Positions 18,841-24,688 of a DNA stretch of 24,688 bases are shown here, one piece after another. The notes beneath the pieces are model-generated. The model was not told the DNA's origin and did not search any database. It saw nothing but the letters and a program-made list of their open reading frames with translations. This DNA comes from Periconia sp. R9002. Taxonomy: Eukaryota; Ascomycota; Dothideomycetes; Pleosporales; Periconiaceae. The stretch covers positions 1 through 24,688 of the forward strand of contig JAMAHW010000177.1 of the NCBI GenBank assembly GCA_023627715.1, in the 5' to 3' direction. Position numbers and translations under genes: made by a program. How positions within the stretch are numbered: position 1 is the first letter of the stretch; each line of letters starts with the position of its first letter.

Positions 18841-21466
18841 GCCGTATCTCCCCCCACTACCTCCACCACCTGCCACTGTAGTTATATCATGACATTTAGT
18901 TTTAGCGAGACTGACATGGACCCAATCTTTGGGCTTACTAGGAATACAATTTAGCAGCACGTGAATTTTGTTGTCCACAATCCTGTTCGACTTATCGTCT
19001 GCCAGAGTAATGCAGTGAAGTGAAGTCAAGTGAAACGGAGCCGTCATTTGATTCGTCCACAGACTCTTCGCCCAAGGGCTTCGCGAAAACGAGGACTTGG
19101 CGCCACGGCCTTTAGGGCCTTGGTGGGTACGAGTGACGTCGGACATGTACAAAGTACGAATTTGGGCTTCAAGAATACTTTGCAGTTTGCTGCGCGGAAA
19201 GTTCTTCTCACACGGTGTTGTATTCGCGCAATTTTCAATGGGACCGGATAGCTAATGACTCACCACCCCTGCTTGCAAGTTGAGAGGAGAGAATCCTTCT
19301 GGAACCGTCACCTTCGCGAGCAATGCACTAATACGAGATCTAAGAAAAAGCAAAATAACAAGTCCGATATCTAAAAGCTACGCTAGATGAAAATCCGACT
19401 CCATCCTTTCCAATCTTGTAAAAAAGAATACCTACGCACCTATCTACCAGCAAACATGCCACAAAAAAAGAAAAAAAAAGAAAATGCCCGTCTTCACAAT
19501 GTCAAACACACCAAACCAATGGCGAAGAAAGCCATCGATCGGGATTCGGGAAAAACGGAAACATGGCAGGCCAACACCAGGTCCCATTTCGCGGGCCGAC
19601 GCGGAGGATCGGTAAAAAAAAGCATGTAGGTATACAAGTGTTGTACCTATTGGATGCAGTTTATTGCGCGCGTGACTTCTTTCCCATCCTTCGTGGAATC
19701 CCTGGTGATGATGTGTACATGTAAGTGAACTGTGCTTATGCACATGGAGGACGGGGGTGTATGACACGCGTGGGGTGGTACAAATGTGTACATGGACCGG
19801 TCAAGCGCGTGTTTGGCTGGGTTTGGATGGGAGGGGATGTGGAGTTTGTTAAGAATGGTAGAGGATGGATAGTCCAAGTGGGTTCTTTTCGGAGGGTGGA
19901 TGTTCTTCAAGATGGAGTTCTGTGCATGTATTGTATAAGGCGTAGTTGGGTAGGTATGGATGGCGGTCTGGTTCTGTGGGGTGTGGGATTTGTGAGGCTG
20001 ACATGGCTGTAGGGGAGATGGGGGAATTGCAGGGGTGGGTTTATTGGGTAGGTATCTTGGGCTGTGAGGAGGATGTAGGTAGATGGAGAGCAAAGATACA
20101 AAAGGACTGTGAATCCAAAAGTAGTTAGTTGTCGTCTATACAAGCAGACACTATATGACAAGTAACTCGTATATACAAGTAGGTACCTAGGTAGGAGGTG
20201 GTGGATGGGCAATACATACTGAATGCGGCTTTGAAGAGGATCCATGCGCTAAACGGTGCCCTCACTAGCGGCCTTGGCGCCGTCGGTGACGCTGAACAAC
20301 CCAAGGAACCATCGATTCTTCGCTCTCTCTTACCAACAAGCCGTGCCTCTCTTTCTTCCTCGCTCTTCTCCTCCCTCCCGTTTCCTTTTCTCTGCCATCA
20401 CTTTCGTCGCGGTTGCGCTGCCACCCTCCCCTCGGCATCCCAACCTCGTCCGCGTGGTCTAATTCCATCTATTGGCGGCGCCCATCCATCCGCTCGCACT
20501 ATTGGGCAACGGGTGCCCCCACCAAACCTCTCTCGCCTCAAACCATTCCACGCTGAGGGAATATCGTTGACCGGATTGACCGTTAATTATAGTAAGTGCT
20601 TCGCCATGCCCTGCTAGCCTTCACCCATCTCCTGCCTGTCTCTCTGTCTTCCCCCCGCCGCATCATCACCCGTCCCTTCCCATTCACCCGCTGTGCAGCT
20701 CGTCGGTTGCTCCATCCTGCCCAGTGTCCACACGACACACACTCACCAACCGACGAGTCCGTGCTTTGGTACATTGCTTCAATCTACATGCATACAACTG
20801 TCCGCTCGCATTCAGCCCAATTCCGCCCGCTGCCCTGCGTTGTATTCTGTTACACGTCCACATACAATACCCATTTATTCCTCAGGGCCCGCACTCGCTA
20901 GTCGCCGCGGCTTACTCTTACTTTCTTAGCATTGCCTGTCGCTTGTCTAGTTATCTATCATCCATCCATCATCATCATCCAAGTCGTCACTACCATCACC
21001 TCCACCACCCTCCGCCTGCAACTCCACCACCCCCGAGCTTTCGCACCTGCTCACCGACAGCCATCGATCTGGCTCGCAAGCAGGTCCTCGAATCGTCCCC
21101 CGACGCCAATCCGCTGCTGACCTGGCAACGCCAGCGCCCCGCAAAGCAGACTGTACCTGCGCCGACCGAGGCCCTCTTCTTGGCTTTTCTCTCGCGTCTC
21201 TACCGACCGCCCTAATACAGTAGATAGCGCGGGGCCTGCAACGTTGCTCCTGCTGTTGCCACTGCCCGTTTACACCTTGATTACACTCGTCGCGACTGCC
21301 GCTCGTTTCGCGAAGCTGCCCTCCAACAACTACCATCTAGCCTCGTAGGGCCATCTCCTCCACCTCCCACCAACCACCTCTCCATACCATCATTCTCATA
21401 CCCTGCACATACACAATATCACCACTCGTCCTGACTTGATCCGTTTTTTGGGAGCCGTCCGACATC
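18841..21466. other. Intergenic and long PPZ leader region
   Basis: This 2.6 kb holds no confident gene. From 18841 to about 20250 it is ordinary spacer with A-rich runs near 19460 and a TAGGTACCTAGGTAGG-type motif near 20180. From about 20330 to 21466 it becomes strongly CT-rich, as expected of the promoter and leader of the phosphatase gene. Upstream ATGs at 20724 and 20932 open frames of 163 and 62 codons that end before the main start and could act as uORFs if transcribed. A donor-like GTAAGT lies at 20592. The minus-strand frame 19647-20093 is low complexity. Confidence 0.5.
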
Positions 21467-23195
21467 ATGGGCAATCAGCAGTCCAGTGGGAAGAAGGACA
21501 AAGGCGACAAGGCCACGGTTGATGGCGTCACTCTCGAGCGAGAGAACTACCGTTCATTTGATAGGACAGATACGAAAGAATCTACTCGCTCGATTCGCAA
21601 TTCCATCAGGTCCAAAATCCCGGGAACCAGCAGCAAGGCGGATAGTCCCCGCAACTCGACCTCGAACGTCGCCGACACCAATGGAAAAGCGGACAAGTCG
21701 GATGCTGCTTCCACCAGGTCAGCAAACAGTAAAGGAGGCATTCGATCCCGCCGCGGCTCTACTGCTTCCGCTCAGGAAGCCGCCATCGACTCTGCTTCCA
21801 AGGCAGATGCTGGCCGGGACAGCCCGCAACCGCCTCCTTCACCAGTCCACGGAGCTACACTTGGTACCGGCCATTCCGCGGTAAATCAAGCACAGCGAAC
21901 AGGCGAAGTTGACCATGTCTCGGACGCACCGCCGACCGGAATGCCGCTTCCCGCCGCCAGTGCACAGCCGGGAGAGCCCATCTTGCAGAGGAAAGATCAG
22001 ACGATACCTAGAATTGAGCAGCCTTCCACGTCAGGCGATGGAGCAGGCTCGCCCATGGAGATCAGCGCATTGAAGACGATAGATCTAGATGACATGATCC
22101 AGCGGCTGCTAGATGCTGCGTACACAGGCAAGGTCACCAAAACGGTGTGTCTTAAGAATGCGGAGATCACGGCGATTTGCTCCGCCGCCCGCGAGGTTTT
22201 TCTGAACCAACCGGCACTTCTCGAGCTCGCTGCACCCGTGAAGATTGTAGGCGATGTCCACGGACAGTACACCGATCTTATCCGCATGTTCGAAATGTGT
22301 GGTTTCCCGCCGAATTCCAACTACCTGTTCCTTGGCGACTACGTTGACCGGGGCAAGCAAAGTCTGGAGACGATATTGCTATTGCTATGCTATAAACTCA
22401 AATTCCCCGAAAACTTCTTCCTTTTGCGCGGCAACCACGAATGTGCCAATGTTACACGTGTTTACGGCTTCTACGATGAATGCAAGAGGCGGTGCAACAT
22501 CAAGGTGTGGAAATCGTTTGTGGACACTTTCAACACCCTCCCGATTGCTGCCATTGTCGCCCAGAAGATCTTTTGCGTCCATGGAGGGTTGTCGCCAAGT
22601 CTCTCGCACATGGACGACATCCGCCAAATCGCGCGCCCCACCGATGTCCCTGATTACGGCCTGCTCAACGATCTCCTCTGGAGTGATCCTGCTGATATGG
22701 AGAATGACTGGGAGTCCAACGAGCGTGGCGTCAGCTATTGTTTCGGAAAGAAGGTCATCATGGAATTCCTGCAGAGGCATGATTTCGATCTTGTCTGCAG
22801 GGCCCACATGGTCGTGGAGGACGGTTATGAGTTTTTTACAGATCGTATCTTGGTGACTGTTTTCTCCGCTCCTAACGTAAGTTGTGCCCTGGCAATATTT
22901 CACTTGCATCCGCTAATTCAGAACAGTACTGTGGGGAATTCGACAACTGGGGCGCCGTCATGTCTGTATCTGGCGAATTGCTCTGCAGCTTTGAGCTCCT
23001 CAAACCCCTGGATTCCAGCGCTTTGAAGCAGCACATTAAGAAGAGCCGGAACAAACGACAAAGCATGCTGAATTCACCCGTACGTACTCCATCAAACCAC
23101 TAACAATCACATGCCACAGGGATATTTATATTTATATATTAACAATTAACTGACGCATATCACAGCCAGCCGCGCAGTACCCTCAAAGTTACTAA
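21467..23195 (+). CDS. PPZ1: Serine/threonine protein phosphatase PP-Z
   Basis: Exons 21467-22876, 22927-23079 and 23166-23195 give 530 residues. PPZ is a fungus-specific PP1-related phosphatase. In yeast it controls K+/Na+ homeostasis and cell-wall integrity and is inhibited by Hal3/Vhs3. The N-terminal ~205 residues are Ser/Lys-rich and disordered, starting [10 protein letters not shown], a good N-myristoylation site as in yeast Ppz1. The catalytic domain (about 206-505) has GDVHGQ (262-267), GDYVDRG (290-296), RGNHE (321-325), HGGLSP and [14 protein letters not shown], all the metal and phosphate ligands of the PPP family. The PP1-type C-terminus is followed by [14 protein letters not shown]. 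Introns are 50 bp (GTAAGT donor) and 86 bp (GTACGT donor at 23080). The last short exon gives PAAQYPQSY. Other acceptors for the second intron exist (see the entry at 23213). Confidence 0.95.
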
Positions 23196-23212
23196 CTCAC
23201 TGCTCCCTGTAG

Positions 23213-23818
23213 GGTGAGGACAATAACTGCGAGGCGGGTCCTTCCACCACTACACGATACATTATTTTCGAAGATTCAAAACATCTTATCTATTGCAACC
23301 AGTACGGACCGGGGGAGTCGGATGATAGGGAGTTGGAGAAGTGGAGTCGGCGCGGACATATGAGGTCATCGTCATCGGGTTCCCTTAGTGAGGACTCTGG
23401 TCAGGATTTGGGTAACATTGGTAGCCCTTCGAGGGGGTCCCCGGATGCGTCATCGACGAGCAGCTCTTCGATTTCTCAGAGCGAGGAGAGCGAGGGCGAC
23501 ATTTTCATCGCTGACGAAGAGGAGTCTGACGAGGAATCCGACGAGGAGAAATCGGGCGAGCCCAGCGCGGCCGCTAATAATATTGATATCACGGAACGGC
23601 AGCGCGAGGTGAGGGGAAACCGGGCACAGTATTGGGCGACTCTGGCGAGGCCCACCATGACGGTGCAGGAAGGACCGGTGACGGCGGCAGAATTAGCTTA
23701 CACATTCATCGAGGCGGACAATAGCAAGACCAAGACGTACGAGGAGAGGGAGATTGAGCGCATCAACCGCGAGCGCGCCAAGAAGCGGAAGCGGTTTCCG
23801 AGCCGGATCCTTTCCTGA
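23213..23818 (+). CDS. Acidic NLS-bearing open frame: alternative PPZ terminal exon or separate gene
   Basis: An open frame of 201 codons starts directly after an acceptor (CCCTGTAG at 23205-23212) and has no ATG until 23360. A perfect branch site TACTAAC lies at 23190-23196. Joined to the PPZ donor at 23080, phase is kept (CCC then GGT), giving a 722-residue phosphatase with a new tail. The encoded protein has a Ser-rich part, an acidic run (GDIFIADEEESDEESDEEK), a helical part near TERQREVRGNRAQYWATL, and a basic end AKKRKRFPSRILS that resembles a nuclear localisation signal. I recognise no family. Alternatively, it is an independent gene of 152 residues starting at ATG 23360, or one with an undetected first exon. 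Composition and length favour real coding sequence; the fusion is inference. Confidence 0.5.
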   Translation, partial: GEDNNCEAGPSTTTRYIIFEDSKHLIYCNQYGPGESDDRELEKWSRRGHMRSSSSGSLSEDSGQDLGNIGSPSRGSPDASSTSSSSISQSEESEGDIFIADEEESDEESDEEKSGEPSAAANNIDITERQREVRGNRAQYWATLARPTMTVQEGPVTAAELAYTFIEADNSKTKTYEEREIERINRERAKKRKRFPSRILS

Positions 23819-24424
23819 GTGAATATCTAGGCTTTTTGAGTTTGGTGTTTTGAGTGTGGGAGTGCGCTTGGGTTGGGTCTGTTTGTTGCTTTCTTTGGTC
23901 CGTATAATACAATACCCGGTTTTCTGTCGTTGACGGTACTCTACTCTACTCTATTCTATGGTGTGTGTTGTGTTGTAGTTGTTTCCTTTCCATTTCTGTT
24001 TCCTTTTTTTGATGGCTCATGTTTCTGCTTTCTCATTTGAAAGCAAAATTTGATTTTGGTTTGCATGGAGGCGTTGAAAAAGGCGCTGGAGGATTTTTTT
24101 TTTTCTCTTTGTCGCGGAAAAGCTTTTTCTTTTCTTTTTTTTCTTGCTACCTGCTGCATTGCATGTAAGGTGGTTTTTGTTGTTCTTGTTGCTGGGGAGA
24201 GGTTTTTTTTTGGTAGTATTGGCTTCTCTTTCTCTTCTCTCTCTTCTCTCTCTCTCTCTCTCTCTATGCGTGTATGTGTGTGATTAAGTTAGTTTGGTGC
24301 CTACCTATGTAGTTGCGTACGTATTGTGTACACACATACATACGCTCACGGTACTTGTACCTCACATACGTAGGTAGCCTAGTAGAAACGTCCTGTTCAT
24401 CGTGCAGATAGATCCCTTACCTAC

Positions 24425-24457
<33 letters not shown>

Positions 24458-24458
24458 C
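24425..24458. repeat. Compound microsatellite (CT)12-(AT)n-(ACAT)n
   Basis: Twelve CT units (24425-24448) run into an AT block (24449-24457) and then several ACAT units to about 24471. A related CT tract lies at 24244-24265. Confidence 0.85.
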
Positions 24459-24567
24459 ATACATACATACACACTACGCACAACATAAATCATCATTTCA
24501 CACTTACTACCCTTACTACGCTATATCCCCTGTCTTTCCTACCCTCTCTATCACAGTACTTGCATTC

Positions 24568-24591
24568 TATATATATATATATATATATATA
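24568..24591. repeat. (TA)12 microsatellite
   Basis: Twelve TA units. It is self-complementary and could form a cruciform, but no function is evident. Confidence 0.9.
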
Positions 24592-24623
24592 CTTTTACCT
24601 ACCGAACTAAAATAACGAAAACT

Positions 24624-24637
24624 CCCCCCCCCCCCCC
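24624..24637. repeat. C14 homopolymer
   Basis: Fourteen C residues in a row, followed by CT-rich sequence. Read length errors in such runs are common, so the exact count should be treated with care. Confidence 0.85.
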
Positions 24638-24688
24638 TCCCTTCCAAACTACTTTAATGTAACCATATATAAAACCCCTTTACATCTT

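Larger units (their letters stand above)
23819..24688. other. 3' flank rich in simple sequence
   Basis: This is downstream of the acidic frame. It is T-rich at first, with several poly-T runs at 24000-24210, then contains CT, AT and ACAT microsatellites and a C14 run. No gene is supported. The plus-strand frame at 24050-24283 is Phe/Leu/Ser-rich, a by-product of T-rich DNA. Confidence 0.65.

Noticed and set aside
19119..19145. Imperfect inverted repeat CCACGGCC-TTTA-GGGCCTTGG
   Set aside because: It is a short hairpin with no T-run or neighbouring RNA gene, likely chance.
19647..20093. 148-codon minus-strand frame rich in Pro, His and Thr
   Set aside because: It is low complexity with no domain or promoter, in spacer DNA.

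Overview
The window looks like a 24.7 kb piece of a filamentous ascomycete genome (Pezizomycotina; a Dothideomycete-type fungus would fit, but the sequence does not prove it). The reasons are short GT-AG introns (about 40-240 bp) with CTRAC branch sites, CT-rich leaders, long intergenic spacers with microsatellites and TACCTA-type motifs, and gene families typical of fungi. Eight protein genes are well supported. No rRNA, tRNA, CRISPR or bacterial operon feature was seen.

Left third (1-6451): an intronless F-box-like gene (minus, 633-1925) follows a gene-free left edge and has a decayed tandem duplication just upstream. Next come MED8, a Mediator head subunit (plus, two exons, 3152-4218), and, convergent to it, a twin-CX9C mitochondrial protein of the MIX17/CHCHD2 family (minus, two exons, 4837-5383).

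Middle (6452-16372): a secreted alpha-carbonic anhydrase (minus, four exons, 6452-7719), then about 3.2 kb with no confident gene, then a large intronless UPF1-like superfamily 1 helicase (minus, 10951-14526) with unusual residues in motifs II and III, then the N-terminal protein methyltransferase NTM1/TAE1 (minus, 15590-16372).

Right third (16373-24688): NTM1 is divergent from a cytosolic-type aldehyde dehydrogenase (plus, 17282-18840) that has a clear TATA box. After a 2.6 kb spacer with a long CT-rich leader comes a PPZ-type Ser/Thr phosphatase (plus, 21467-23195) with a possible N-myristoylation site. The most interesting point is its 3' end. A single donor at 23080 faces three branch-site/acceptor pairs, and the last one would replace a short C-terminus with a 201-residue acidic, NLS-bearing tail (23213-23818). 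The branch site of that last acceptor, TACTAAC, overlaps the stop codon of the short form. The right edge is simple-sequence DNA.

The genes do not form one pathway; this is mostly a housekeeping region (transcription, mitochondrial biogenesis, CO2/pH chemistry, protein methylation, aldehyde oxidation, ion/cell-wall signalling). All splice models were built by eye from consensus sites and family conservation.
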